From NCBI RefSeq assembly GCF_900112355.1, contig NZ_FOLM01000007.1, positions 124,001 to 188,000 of the forward strand: 64,000 nt of DNA, read 5' to 3'. The notes beneath the pieces were generated by a model, which saw nothing but the letters and a program-made list of their open reading frames with translations, ran no database searches and had not been told where the DNA came from. Of this stretch, positions 49,966 through 61,936 are shown one piece after another. Position 1 is the first letter of the stretch. Each line of letters opens with the position of its first letter. A program made the translations under genes and the position numbers. This DNA is from Streptomyces aidingensis. Its GTDB lineage: Bacteria > Actinomycetota > Actinomycetes > Streptomycetales > Streptomycetaceae.

Positions 49966-51222
49966 ATGCCGTCCTCGCCACCCTCCACGGATGCCCGCCG
50001 CGCCCGCCGGGCCGTCTCCGCCGTCTTCGCGGTGCACGGCGCCGTGGCCGGAAGCTTTGTCACCCGCATTCCGTGGATCAAGGAACATCTGGACATCACC
50101 GCAGGACAGCTCGGGCTGGCGCTGGCCTGCCCGGCCCTGGGCGCCTCCGTCGCCATGCCGCTGGCCAGCCGGATCGAGCACACCTACGGGCCGCGGGCGG
50201 CCATCCGCGGACTGCTGACCCTGTGGTGTGCGGCGCTGGCCCTGCCGGCCCTGGCACCCGGGGTACTGGGGCTGTCCGCGCTGCTGTTCGTCGTCGGCGC
50301 CACCGCCGGCATGGCCGATGTGGTGATGAACGCGCAGGGCGTGGAGGTGGAGCGGCGCTACGGCACCTCCATCATGTCCGGACTGCACGGACTGTGGAGC
50401 ACCGGCGGCCTGCTGGGCTCGGCCGCCGGAGTGGCCGCGGTGCACTGGCAGGTGGACGCCCGGGTGCATCTGGCGCTCACCGCCGCGGCACTGGCGCTGC
50501 TCGCCCAGCCGGTCTGCCGCGGACTGCTCGACGTCCGGCCCGAGCCGGAGCAGCAGGCCCCGCCGCGGTTCGCGCTGCCGCCCCGCTCCGCGCTGCTGAT
50601 CGGCGCGGTCGGCATGTGCGCCATCCTCGCCGAGGGCGCCAGCATGGACTGGTCGGGCATCTATCTGCGCGATGTGACCGGCGGCTCGGAGACCCTGGCC
50701 GCCGCCAGCTACTCGGCCTTCGCCTGCACCATGGCGGCGGCCCGGCTGTCCGGCGACGCGGTGGTCCGGCGGATCGGCCCGGTCCGCACGGTGCGGCTGA
50801 GCGGGCTGCTGGCGCTGGCCGGCGGTGTGCTGGTGGTGACCGCGCCGGTGCCGGCCACCGGCATCGCCGGATTCGCGCTGCTGGGCGTGGGCATCGCGGT
50901 GGTGGTGCCCCTGGCCTTTGCCGCCGCCGGGCACAGCGGGCCGGAGCCCAGCCAGGCCATCGCCGGGGTCGCCACCATCACCTACACCACCGGCCTGGCC
51001 GCGCCCACCCTGATCGGCGTGGTCGGCGAGCTCACCTCGCTGCGGGTGTCGTTCGCCATCGTGGCGGCGGCCATGGCGGTCATGGTGGCCACCGCCGGGG
51101 TGCTCGGCACCCACCGCACCAAGGCGGTGGCCTCCGGCGACGGCTCCGGCGAGGCCGTCGTCACCGGAACTCCCCCGGTTCCGCCCCAGTCGTCCCGGCC
51201 CGGTGAGGGCGGCGCGCGCTGA
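49966..51222 (+). CDS. major facilitator superfamily transporter
   Basis: 418 residues with about 12 hydrophobic helices. Family features include the helix 1 region AVFAVHGAVAGSFVTRIPWIKEHLDI, the loop after it with LASRIEHTYGPRAA, and GMADVVMNAQGVEVERRYG. This subgroup (FucP/YbjJ-like) often carries sugars or inner-membrane substrates. Under the divergent ROK regulator, so a sugar or amino sugar is plausible. A strong hairpin terminator follows 80 bp after the stop. Confidence 0.9.
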   Translation: MPSSPPSTDARRARRAVSAVFAVHGAVAGSFVTRIPWIKEHLDITAGQLGLALACPALGASVAMPLASRIEHTYGPRAAIRGLLTLWCAALALPALAPGVLGLSALLFVVGATAGMADVVMNAQGVEVERRYGTSIMSGLHGLWSTGGLLGSAAGVAAVHWQVDARVHLALTAAALALLAQPVCRGLLDVRPEPEQQAPPRFALPPRSALLIGAVGMCAILAEGASMDWSGIYLRDVTGGSETLAAASYSAFACTMAAARLSGDAVVRRIGPVRTVRLSGLLALAGGVLVVTAPVPATGIAGFALLGVGIAVVVPLAFAAAGHSGPEPSQAIAGVATITYTTGLAAPTLIGVVGELTSLRVSFAIVAAAMAVMVATAGVLGTHRTKAVASGDGSGEAVVTGTPPVPPQSSRPGEGGAR

Positions 51223-51301
51223 TGCGGCCGGCGCGCCGCCGCCCGGACTCACCGGGCCGGGGGCGGAGCCGGGGGCACCCCCACGGGGGCGGCAGGACGG
51301 C

Positions 51302-51328
51302 AGGGCACCCGCCCCGGGCGGGTGCCCT
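51302..51328 (+). terminator. hairpin after the MFS gene
   Basis: AGGGCACCCGCCC (51302-51314) pairs perfectly with 51316-51328. Confidence 0.75.
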
Positions 51329-51403
51329 GTCCGGCACGGCGCGGGAGTGACACCGGGCCCGGAACCTGGCTCCGGGCGTTGCCGACGTGCTACCAACCAG
51401 CAC

Positions 51404-53017
51404 ATGGCAGCCATCGCGCACCCCCCGTCCCCCGCCCCTTCCTCCCCCGGCGCCCCGCGGGCGGACCGCTATGACGCGGTGATCGTCGGCGGCGGACACA
51501 ACGGACTGGTCGCCGCGGGCTATCTGGCCCGGGCCGGGCGGCGGGTGCTGGTGCTGGAGCGGCTGGACCGCACCGGCGGCGCGGCCGTCTCCGCCCAGGC
51601 GTTCCCCGGCGTGCCGGCCCGGCTGTCGCGCTATTCCTATCTGGTGAGCCTGCTGCCGCAGAAGATCGTGCGGGACCTGGCGCTGCGGGTGACGCTGCGC
51701 AAACGGCAGGTCTCCTCCTACACCCCCGCGCTGCGGCACGGCCGGGCCACCGGGCTGCTGGTGGGCGGCGGCACCGCGCGCACCCGGGAGGCGTTCGCCC
51801 GGCTCACCGGCTCCGACCGGGAGTTCGACGCCTGGCAGCGCTTCCACGCCATGACCGGCGCGGTCGCCGCCCGCGTCTTCCCCAGCCTCACCGAACCGCT
51901 GCCCACCCGGGCGGAGCTGCGCCGCCGGATCGGCGACGAGAACGCCTGGCAGGCGCTGTTCGAGCGTCCGCTGGGCGAGACCGTGGAGCGGACCTTCGCC
52001 GACGACCTGGTGCGCGGGGTGGTCCTCACCGACGCGCTCATCGGCACCTTCACCTCGGCACACGACCCCTCGCTGCGGCAGAACCGCTGCTTCCTCTATC
52101 ACGTGATCGGCGGCGGCAGCGGCGACTGGGACGTTCCCGTGGGCGGCATGGGAGCGGTCACCGACGCGCTGGCCGGGGCCGCCCGCGCGGCCGGCGCCGA
52201 ACTCGTCACCGGCCACGAGGCCGTCGCGGTGGCCACCGACGGCCGGAGCGCCGAGGTCACCTACCGCACCGCGCACGGGGAGGGGGTGGTGGCTGCCGGG
52301 CAGGTGCTGGTGGGCGCCTCCCGCCAGGAACTGGCCCGGCTGCTCGGCGACGCGCTGCCGCCGGAGACGCCGCCCGAGGGCGCCCAGCTCAAGGTCAACA
52401 TGGTGCTGCGCAGGCTGCCCCGGCTGCGCGACCGCTCGGTCGACCCGCGGGAGGCGTTCGCCGGGACCTTTCACATCGCCGAGGGCTACCGCGAGCTGGA
52501 GGCTGCCTACCGCCAGGCGGCCGGAGGCGAGCTGCCGGCCGCGCCGCCCTCGGAGATCTACTGCCACTCACTGACCGACCCGACGATCCTCTCCCCCGAA
52601 CTGGCCGCCCGGGGCGCGCAGACCCTCACCCTGTTCGGGCTGCATGCCCCGGCGCGGCTGTTCCGGGCGGACAACGCGGCGGCCCGGCAGACCCTGCTGG
52701 ATGCGTCGCTGGCCCAGCTCCAGGCCCATCTGGCCGAGCCGCTGGAGGACTGCCTGGCCGAGGACGCCGAGGGGCGGCCGTGCATCGAGGCCAGATCGCC
52801 GCTGGATCTGGAACGCGAACTGCGGCTGCCGGGCGGCAACATCTTCCACCGCGACCTGGCCTTCCCCTGGGCCGAGGAGACGGCGGTGGAGGGGGTGTGG
52901 GGCACCGAGACCCGGCACCCCAATGTCTTTCTGTGCGGGGCGGGCGCGGTGCGGGGCGGCGGGGTGAGCGGCATTCCGGGCCACAACGCCGCCATGGCCG
53001 CGCTGGGGCGGCGCTGA
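51404..53017 (+). CDS. FAD-dependent oxidoreductase, phytoene-desaturase-like
   Basis: 537 residues. N-terminal FAD-binding Rossmann motif (DAVIVGGGHNGLVAAGYLARAGRRVLVLERLDRTGGAAVS) and C-terminal FLCGAGAVRGGGVSGIPGHNAAMAAL typical of the CrtI/PYROXD2-like NAD(P)/FAD-dependent family. Central GGMGAVTDALAGAARAAGAELVTG matches the family. No carotenoid genes are adjacent, so it may not be a true desaturase. The ATG at 51404 is the first that precedes recognisable protein; upstream codons look non-coding. Confidence 0.87.
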   Translation: MAAIAHPPSPAPSSPGAPRADRYDAVIVGGGHNGLVAAGYLARAGRRVLVLERLDRTGGAAVSAQAFPGVPARLSRYSYLVSLLPQKIVRDLALRVTLRKRQVSSYTPALRHGRATGLLVGGGTARTREAFARLTGSDREFDAWQRFHAMTGAVAARVFPSLTEPLPTRAELRRRIGDENAWQALFERPLGETVERTFADDLVRGVVLTDALIGTFTSAHDPSLRQNRCFLYHVIGGGSGDWDVPVGGMGAVTDALAGAARAAGAELVTGHEAVAVATDGRSAEVTYRTAHGEGVVAAGQVLVGASRQELARLLGDALPPETPPEGAQLKVNMVLRRLPRLRDRSVDPREAFAGTFHIAEGYRELEAAYRQAAGGELPAAPPSEIYCHSLTDPTILSPELAARGAQTLTLFGLHAPARLFRADNAAARQTLLDASLAQLQAHLAEPLEDCLAEDAEGRPCIEARSPLDLERELRLPGGNIFHRDLAFPWAEETAVEGVWGTETRHPNVFLCGAGAVRGGGVSGIPGHNAAMAALGRR

Positions 53018-53124
53018 CGCACGGTGGTCCGGCCGTCCTCCGGCGCCGCGCCGCGCCGGGGGCCGGCGCGCGGCAACGCGGCAAGGAGGTGCGGCCGGGG
53101 TGCGGACGGGGTGCGGCCGGAAGC

Positions 53125-53156
53125 GGGCCGCCCGTCCCGCGGGGAACGGACGGCCC
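53125..53156 (-). terminator. hairpin after the cellulase gene
   Basis: GGGCCGCCCGTCCC (53125-53138) pairs with 53143-53156 at 12 of 14 positions, 23 bp past the cellulase stop in the leftward direction. Confidence 0.5.
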
Positions 53157-53178
53157 GCGCCCTGGGGTCGCGGGACCC

Positions 53179-56356
<3,178 letters not shown>

Positions 56357-56449
56357 ACTTCCTCCGATTCGCATGAGGCAGCGGAACAGCCCGACGGTAA
56401 CAGCGAGTTGTCCGCGGTCGGCAGCCCGTGGACGAAAGCGGTTGCGGAG

Positions 56450-57037
56450 CTACCGGTTCCGCGCGGCGGCAGCGGCGGCCCGGCCGTGCAGCACCAGGGC
56501 CCGCAGCAGGCACACCAGAGCGGCCGTCGAGGCAAGGGCGCGGACGGTGTTCCAGGTCACCCATCGGTCCTCGAAGGCGGCCCGGACCGCGGCCGGATCG
56601 CCGAGGGCCGCCGGGTCCCCGGCCGCGGCCAGGTCCTCGTTGAGCGGCACATTGACCCCCATGGTCACCGAGAAGGCGGCGCCGTACAGCAGAAGGGCGG
56701 CGGCACTCCACACCAGCACCGCCCGGGCATCGCGCCCGAGGTGCAGCAGCACGGCCACGGCGGTCAGCAGCAGGGCGCCGAAGAAGGAGGGCGCGAACCA
56801 CTGGTTGCGCACCGTGGCGTTGATCCACTGCATGGTGTCGATGAAGGTGCGGTCGTCCACCCGCGCCAGCCCGATCATCACCGAGCAGGCGTAGGCGTAG
56901 AAGAACCCCGCGATCAGCCCCATGGCCAGGGCGGCCGAGCCCAGGGCCCAGCCGCGGGCCCGGGCGCGGCCCCGGCCCGGCGGGGCGGCGGCGGGCAGGG
57001 GCGGGGACGAGGGGGAGACGGTGCGGGAGCGGGTCAT
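56450..57037 (-). CDS. DUF1772 (anthrone oxygenase-like) membrane protein
   Basis: 195 residues, four helices (LGSAALAMGLIAGFFYAYACSVMIGLARV; FFGALLLTAVAVLLHLG; LVWSAAALLLYGAAFSVTMGVNVPLNEDL; RALASTAALVCLLRALVLHG). The DUF1772 signature (AGFFYAYACSVMIGL, FIDTMQWIN, VTMGVNVPLN) is intact. Divergent from a TetR regulator across 92 bp, which probably controls it. Confidence 0.85.
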   Translation of the reverse strand: MTRSRTVSPSSPPLPAAAPPGRGRARARGWALGSAALAMGLIAGFFYAYACSVMIGLARVDDRTFIDTMQWINATVRNQWFAPSFFGALLLTAVAVLLHLGRDARAVLVWSAAALLLYGAAFSVTMGVNVPLNEDLAAAGDPAALGDPAAVRAAFEDRWVTWNTVRALASTAALVCLLRALVLHGRAAAAAARNR

Positions 57038-57063
57038 GCGGGGCCTCCGGGGCGGCTTAGAAT

Positions 57064-57079
57064 CGAACTCTCGGGTTCG
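57064..57079. promoter_or_regulatory. candidate TetR operator between DUF1772 and TetR genes
   Basis: CGAAC (57064-57068) and GTTCG (57075-57079) are arranged as an inverted repeat with a 6-base spacer, 27 bp upstream of the DUF1772 start and about 50 bp from the tetR start. Confidence 0.4.
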
Positions 57080-57129
57080 CTTTTAATCGTACCCACAAGT
57101 TCGGATAAAGGGAAAGGACGGAACCCGCC

Positions 57130-57756
57130 ATGACGGCAGACGGACACGGCCGCCGCGGCCGGCCCCGCGCGGGCGAACAGGCGGCACGGCGCGCCGCCGC
57201 CCTGGACGCGGCGCTGGCCGAACTCCTCGGACGGGGCGTCACCGGCCTGACCATGCAGGGGGTGGCAGCCCGCGCAGGCTCCTCCAAGGAGAGCCTGTAC
57301 TCCTGGTTCGGCAGCCGGCAGGGCCTGCTCGCCGCGCTGATCGAGCGCCAGGCCGAACAGGTCAACACCGCGGTGGCCGCGGCGGTCGCCCGCCCGGCGG
57401 ACGACATCGCCGCCACCCTCACCGCCATCGCCCGGAACCTGCTGACACTGCTGGTCGGTGACGTCTCGGTGGCCCTCAACCGGGCCGCCATGACCTCGGA
57501 GGAACTCGCCGCGCTGCTGCTGCGGCACGGCCGCCACACCACCGGCCCGCTGGTCGCGGACTTCCTCGGTGCCCTCGCCCGCCGGGGCAGGCTTCGGATC
57601 GACGACCCCGGCGAGGCGTTCCAGCTGCTCTACGGCCTGGTGGTCCGCGACCTCCAGATCCGGGTACTGCTGGGCGAGCCCGCGCCCGCCGAGGAGGAGC
57701 TGAGCGCCCAGGCGCGGACCGCCGTCCGGCGTTTCCTGGCCCTCACCGCCCGCTGA
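57130..57756 (+). CDS. TetR/AcrR family transcriptional regulator
   Basis: 208 residues. HTH (ALDAALAELLGRGVTGLTMQGVAARAGSSKESLYSWFGSRQGLLAALIERQ) preceded by an Arg-rich arm and followed by a TetR_C-type ligand domain. ATG start. Likely represses the divergent DUF1772 gene and itself. Confidence 0.92.
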   Translation: MTADGHGRRGRPRAGEQAARRAAALDAALAELLGRGVTGLTMQGVAARAGSSKESLYSWFGSRQGLLAALIERQAEQVNTAVAAAVARPADDIAATLTAIARNLLTLLVGDVSVALNRAAMTSEELAALLLRHGRHTTGPLVADFLGALARRGRLRIDDPGEAFQLLYGLVVRDLQIRVLLGEPAPAEEELSAQARTAVRRFLALTAR

Positions 57757-57941
57757 GCCCGGCAGCGCGGCACCCAGCGCGGCGCCGCCGGCCGGTGGCC
57801 AACCGCAGTGCGGCACGGGGGTTTTCCCCACCGGGGACCGGCCGGGCGGCACCAGTGAGCCAGGGCCGCCCAGGGACCAGACTCGGTACCACCGGCCGCC
57901 GCCCGGCGGGCGGTTCCGCGTACCCACCACCGAGGTACCCC

Positions 57942-59945
57942 ATGCTTCCCAGAGCCCGGTTCCGGGGCTTCACCCTCGCCCGTGTCGCCGCCCTGGCGCT
58001 GATCACCCTCACCGCGCTCGGCCTGGGCGTCCTGGCGCAGCGGGACGAGTCCCGCCCGGCCGTCCCCGCGGGCGCGAAGGCCGGCGATCTCGCGCTCGAA
58101 CCGTGCACCTACGACACCGAGGACGGAGGACTCCCGGCCGACTGCGGCACGCTGGTGGTCCCCGAGAACCGGCGGGACCCGGACTCCCGCCTGATCGCGC
58201 TCCCGGTGGTCCGCATCCACGCCACCGGCGACGGCGAACCGTCCGAGCCGGTCTTCCGGCTGGAGGGCGGCCCCGGCCTGACCAACATGACCTTCCCCGC
58301 CGCCAGCCGCCTGACCGGCCGTCACGACGTGGTGCTGGTCGGCTACCGCGGCGTCGACGGGTCCACCGTGCTGGACTGCCCCGAGGTGGTGTCGGCGATG
58401 CAGGGCAGGGCCGACCTGGTGGCCGAGGATTCGCTGCGCGCCTACGGCAAGGCGTTCGCCGACTGCGCCGGGCGGCTCACCGCGGAGGGTGTCGATCTCG
58501 ACGGCTACTCGCTGCCGCAGCGGGTGGACGATCTGGAGGCCGCGCGCCGGGCACTGGGCTACGAGCGGATCGATCTGGTCAGTGAGAGCGCCGGGACCCG
58601 TACCGCGATGATCTACTCCTGGCGGTATCCGGAGTCCGTCCACCGCTCGGCGATGATCGCGGTGAACCCGCCCGGCCACTTCGTGTGGGACCCGGAGATC
58701 ACCGACCAGCAGCTCGCCGAGTACGCGGAGCTGTGCCGCGCGGACCGGGAGTGCGCCGCCCGCACCGACGACCTCGCCGCCACCCTGCGTGCCACCGCGC
58801 AGGACGTGCCGGGCCGCTGGGGCCCCCTGGCCATCAAGGAGGGCAACGTCCGGGCCGCCGCCCTGTGGGGCCTGTTCCACACCACCGAGGCAGCCGCACC
58901 GCTGAACGCGCCGGCCACCCTGGACGCCTGGCTCGCCGCCGCGGACGGGGACGCCGGCGGGCTCTGGGCCGTCTCACTGCTGGCGGACCTGACCTTTCCG
59001 GAGTCCTTCGTCTGGGGCGAGTTCGCCGCCTCGGGCGCCATCGACGCGGAAGCGGCGAAGGCCTACTACGCGGGCGGCGGCGATCCCGGCTCGATCCTGG
59101 GCAACGCCGCCACCGACTTCCTCTGGGGCGGCGGGCGGCTGGCCGAGGCCTGGCCGGCCGGCCCGGACCACGCGGAGTACCAGCGGGTGCGGACCTCCGA
59201 AACCGAGACCCTGCTGATCGGCGGCACGCTGGACCTCTCCACCCCGGCCCGGCTGGCCGCCGGCGAACTGCTGCCCGCGCTGCCCAACGGCCGCCAGGTG
59301 CTTCTGGACGGGCTCGGGCACTCCACCGACTTCTGGCACCACCGGCCGGAGGCGGCCGAGCGGCTGCTGACCGCCTTCTTCGACAGTGGCGAGATCGACG
59401 ACTCCCTGTTCGGCACCCACCGGGTCCGCTTCACCGCCGGCGCCACCGCCCTGCCCACCCTGGCCAAGGCGCTGCTGGGCACGCTGGCCGGCCTGGTGCT
59501 GGCCGCCGCGGCGCTGCTCGGCTGGATGGCCCTGCGGGTGCGGCGCCGGGGCGGCTTCGGGCCGCGGGCCGGCGTCTGGCTGCGCACCCTGGCCCCGGTC
59601 CTCACCGGGCTGGGCGGCTGGTGCCTGGCCGTGCTGCTGGTGTCCGTGCTCCGTCCGGAGGTGTTCATCGGCAGCCGGGTCCTGGCCGTGGTGTCCGTGG
59701 GCGCCGCGGTGGGGGTGACCGTCCACTGGGCCGCGGCCCGCCGCGGAGGCCCGGCGGGCGGCCGGTACGCGGTCCTGGCGGTCGCGTGCCTGGGATCCTT
59801 CGCCGGGGCCTGGCTGGGCTTCGCCGCCGGACAGGGCCTGGGCGCCCTGCTCACCACCCTGGCCGGCGCCGCCCTCGCCGCCAATCTCGCCGTCCTGGTC
59901 CTGGACATTCTCCGCGACCGCCGGGCCGGCGCCGCGGCGGCCTGA
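57942..59945 (+). CDS. alpha/beta hydrolase fused to C-terminal membrane region
   Basis: 667 residues. N-terminal helix (VAALALITLTALGLGVLAQ), then an extracytoplasmic alpha/beta hydrolase of the tripeptidyl-peptidase/proline iminopeptidase-like group: CTYDTEDGGLPADCGTLVVPENRRDP, oxyanion segment RLEGGPGLTNM, nucleophile region DLVSESAGTRTAM (Ser near 215), LLIGGTLDLSTPA (acid) and GLGHSTDFW (His). The last ~170 residues form about five helices (ALLGTLAGLVLAAAALLGW ...), an unusual membrane extension. ATG at 57942 with GAGGT; longer frames look non-coding. Confidence 0.85.
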   Translation: MLPRARFRGFTLARVAALALITLTALGLGVLAQRDESRPAVPAGAKAGDLALEPCTYDTEDGGLPADCGTLVVPENRRDPDSRLIALPVVRIHATGDGEPSEPVFRLEGGPGLTNMTFPAASRLTGRHDVVLVGYRGVDGSTVLDCPEVVSAMQGRADLVAEDSLRAYGKAFADCAGRLTAEGVDLDGYSLPQRVDDLEAARRALGYERIDLVSESAGTRTAMIYSWRYPESVHRSAMIAVNPPGHFVWDPEITDQQLAEYAELCRADRECAARTDDLAATLRATAQDVPGRWGPLAIKEGNVRAAALWGLFHTTEAAAPLNAPATLDAWLAAADGDAGGLWAVSLLADLTFPESFVWGEFAASGAIDAEAAKAYYAGGGDPGSILGNAATDFLWGGGRLAEAWPAGPDHAEYQRVRTSETETLLIGGTLDLSTPARLAAGELLPALPNGRQVLLDGLGHSTDFWHHRPEAAERLLTAFFDSGEIDDSLFGTHRVRFTAGATALPTLAKALLGTLAGLVLAAAALLGWMALRVRRRGGFGPRAGVWLRTLAPVLTGLGGWCLAVLLVSVLRPEVFIGSRVLAVVSVGAAVGVTVHWAAARRGGPAGGRYAVLAVACLGSFAGAWLGFAAGQGLGALLTTLAGAALAANLAVLVLDILRDRRAGAAAA

Positions 59946-59955
59946 CCCCCGGCCG

Positions 59956-59987
59956 GCGGCGGCCGGGCACGGGGTCCCGGCCGCCGC
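59956..59987 (+). terminator. hairpin after the hydrolase gene
   Basis: GCGGCGGCCGGG (59956-59967) pairs perfectly with 59976-59987 around an 8-base loop. Confidence 0.7.
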
Positions 59988-59998
59988 ATCCGGCTGCG

Positions 59999-60026
59999 CA
60001 ATTCTGTGGAATCGCGTTCAATTCTG
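59999..60026 (+). promoter_or_regulatory. spaced direct repeats upstream of the ABC pair
   Basis: CAATTCTG occurs at 59999-60006 and 60019-60026, 20 bp apart (two helical turns), about 100 bp before the first ABC gene. A possible activator site; the regulator is unknown. Confidence 0.35.
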
Positions 60027-60121
60027 GTGGAGTGGCCGGGAAAACCTGTTGAGAACGGGCGGGCCGGGGGCGGAGGCTGAGCAGGTTGCCTTCTTCGCTG
60101 CCCCCACCGACTTGGGACGTC

Positions 60122-61936
60122 ATGCAGATTCGTGATCTCCCGCATCCGGACCCCGGAGACCCCGACGTACGGTCCGGCATGCGGTTTCTCGTCTGGCTCT
60201 TCCGCCGTCAGCTCGGCGGACAGGCCAAGGCCCTGGGATGGGGCACCCTCCACATGGCCACCGTGGCGCTGATCCCGGTGGCCATGGGACTGACCGTGCA
60301 GGCGGTGGTGGACGGCTCGGGCCGCGGGCTGGCCGCCGCCGGAGCGCTGCTGCTGGCCATGACCGTGCTGATGGCCGCCGCCGACACCATGCTGCACCGC
60401 ACCGCGGTCACCAACTGGATCACCGCCGCCGCCCGCGTCCAGCAGCTGCTGGCCCGCCGCACCGCCCTGCTCGGCTCCGTGCTGACCCGGCGGGTGGCGG
60501 CCGGTGAGGTGGTCAAGGTCTCCACCGGCGATGTGGAGAAGATCGGCTGGTTCGTGGAGTCCTTCTCCCGCTTCGCGGCGGCCGTGGTGGTCGCCACCGC
60601 CGTGTGCACCGGACTGGTCGTCTACCAGCCCCGGCTCGGCCTGCTGGTGCTGGCCGGGGTGGCCGCCGTGGTGCTCACCGTCTTCCCGCTGCTGCCGGCC
60701 GCCGAACGCCGCGCCGACGCGGTGCGCGCCAAGGGCGGGCGGGCCACCGAACTCGCCTCCGACACCGTGGCCGGGCTGCGCGTGCTGCGCGGCATCGGCG
60801 GCGAGGAGCTCTTTCTGGCGCGCTACCGCCGCGCCTCCCAGGAGATGCGGACCGCCTCCGTGCACAGCGCCCGGATGTGGGCGCTGATCGACGCCGTGCA
60901 GGTGCTGGTGCCGGGCCTGCTGCTGACCGCGGTGGTCTGGCAGGGCGCCCGGATGGCCCTGGACGGCCGGATCACCCCGGGCGAGCTGGTCACCGTCTAC
61001 GGCGCCGCCACCTTCCTGCTCTTTCCGCTGCGGCTGTTCCAGGAGGCCGCCAGCGCCTTCGTCTTCTCCCGGCCCTCGGCCCGGCGCGCGGTACGGGTAC
61101 TGGGGCTGCGGCGCCCGGCGGCCGGCGACGGCGCCCCGGACCCGGCGGGCACCGCCGTGCCCCCGGACGGCGAGCTGCACGACCCGGCGAGCGGACTCAC
61201 CGCCGCGCACGCCGCGCTGACCTGCGTGGTCTGCGGCAACCCGGACGCCGCCGAACGGCTCGCCGCCCGGCTCGGCGGGCACCCGGCGGACCCCGAGGGC
61301 CTGCCCTCGGTCCGGCTCGGCGGCATCCCGCTGGACGAGCTGCCGCTGGCCGCCGCCCGCACCGCCGTGCTGGTCCAGGACAAGGACCCGGTGCTGCTCT
61401 CCGGCACCCTGGCCGAACTGCTGGACGTGCCCTGCTCCGGCGCCGTGCCGCCGGACCGGGCGCTGGCCGCCGCCCAGTGCGACGATGTCCTCGCCGCCCT
61501 GGCCCCGGGCGGTCCGGACCGGGACGGCGACCCCATGCGCGCCCGGATCACCGAGCGCGGGCGCTCCCTCTCCGGCGGCCAGCGGCAGCGGCTGGCCCTG
61601 GCCCGCTCCCTGCTGACCGACCCGCAGGTGCTGGTGCTCGACGAGCCCACCTCGGCGGTGGACTCGCACACCGAGGCGCGGATCGCCGAGGGCCTGCGGG
61701 CGCTGCGCTCCGGCCGCACCACCGTGGTGTTCACCTCCAGCCCACTGCTGCTGGACCGGGCCGACCAGGTGGTGTTCGTCCCCGACGGCCGGGTGGCCGC
61801 CGCCGGGCGCCACCGCGACCTGCTGCGCACCGACCCCGCCTACCGGGCGGTGGTCACCCGCGAGCCGGACCCGCCCGGCGGGCCCGGTGCGGCCCGCCCG
61901 GGGCCGGCCGCCGAGTATGCCGAGGAGACCGCGTGA
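60122..61936 (+). CDS. ABC exporter half-molecule with degenerate Walker A
   Basis: 604 residues. Six membrane helices (LGWGTLHMATVALIPVAMGLTVQAV ... TPGELVTVYGAATFLLFPL), then a nucleotide-binding domain. The Walker A site is destroyed (TCVVCGNPDAAERLAARL near residue 366, no GxxGxGKS). The signature SLSGGQRQRLALARSLL near 482 and Walker B VLVLDEPTSAVD are intact, but the H-loop is VFTSSP instead of a His. So this subunit can supply a signature but not bind ATP catalytically at its own site. It pairs with the next gene (four-base overlap). A TTG at 60086 could add 12 residues. Confidence 0.9.
   Translation: MQIRDLPHPDPGDPDVRSGMRFLVWLFRRQLGGQAKALGWGTLHMATVALIPVAMGLTVQAVVDGSGRGLAAAGALLLAMTVLMAAADTMLHRTAVTNWITAAARVQQLLARRTALLGSVLTRRVAAGEVVKVSTGDVEKIGWFVESFSRFAAAVVVATAVCTGLVVYQPRLGLLVLAGVAAVVLTVFPLLPAAERRADAVRAKGGRATELASDTVAGLRVLRGIGGEELFLARYRRASQEMRTASVHSARMWALIDAVQVLVPGLLLTAVVWQGARMALDGRITPGELVTVYGAATFLLFPLRLFQEAASAFVFSRPSARRAVRVLGLRRPAAGDGAPDPAGTAVPPDGELHDPASGLTAAHAALTCVVCGNPDAAERLAARLGGHPADPEGLPSVRLGGIPLDELPLAAARTAVLVQDKDPVLLSGTLAELLDVPCSGAVPPDRALAAAQCDDVLAALAPGGPDRDGDPMRARITERGRSLSGGQRQRLALARSLLTDPQVLVLDEPTSAVDSHTEARIAEGLRALRSGRTTVVFTSSPLLLDRADQVVFVPDGRVAAAGRHRDLLRTDPAYRAVVTREPDPPGGPGAARPGPAAEYAEETA

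Noticed and set aside
47083..51414. A 1,443-codon open frame on the minus strand across the chitinase, ROK and MFS genes
   Set aside because: It is antisense to well-recognised genes, Gly/Arg/Ala-rich without any domain, and results from strong third-position GC bias.
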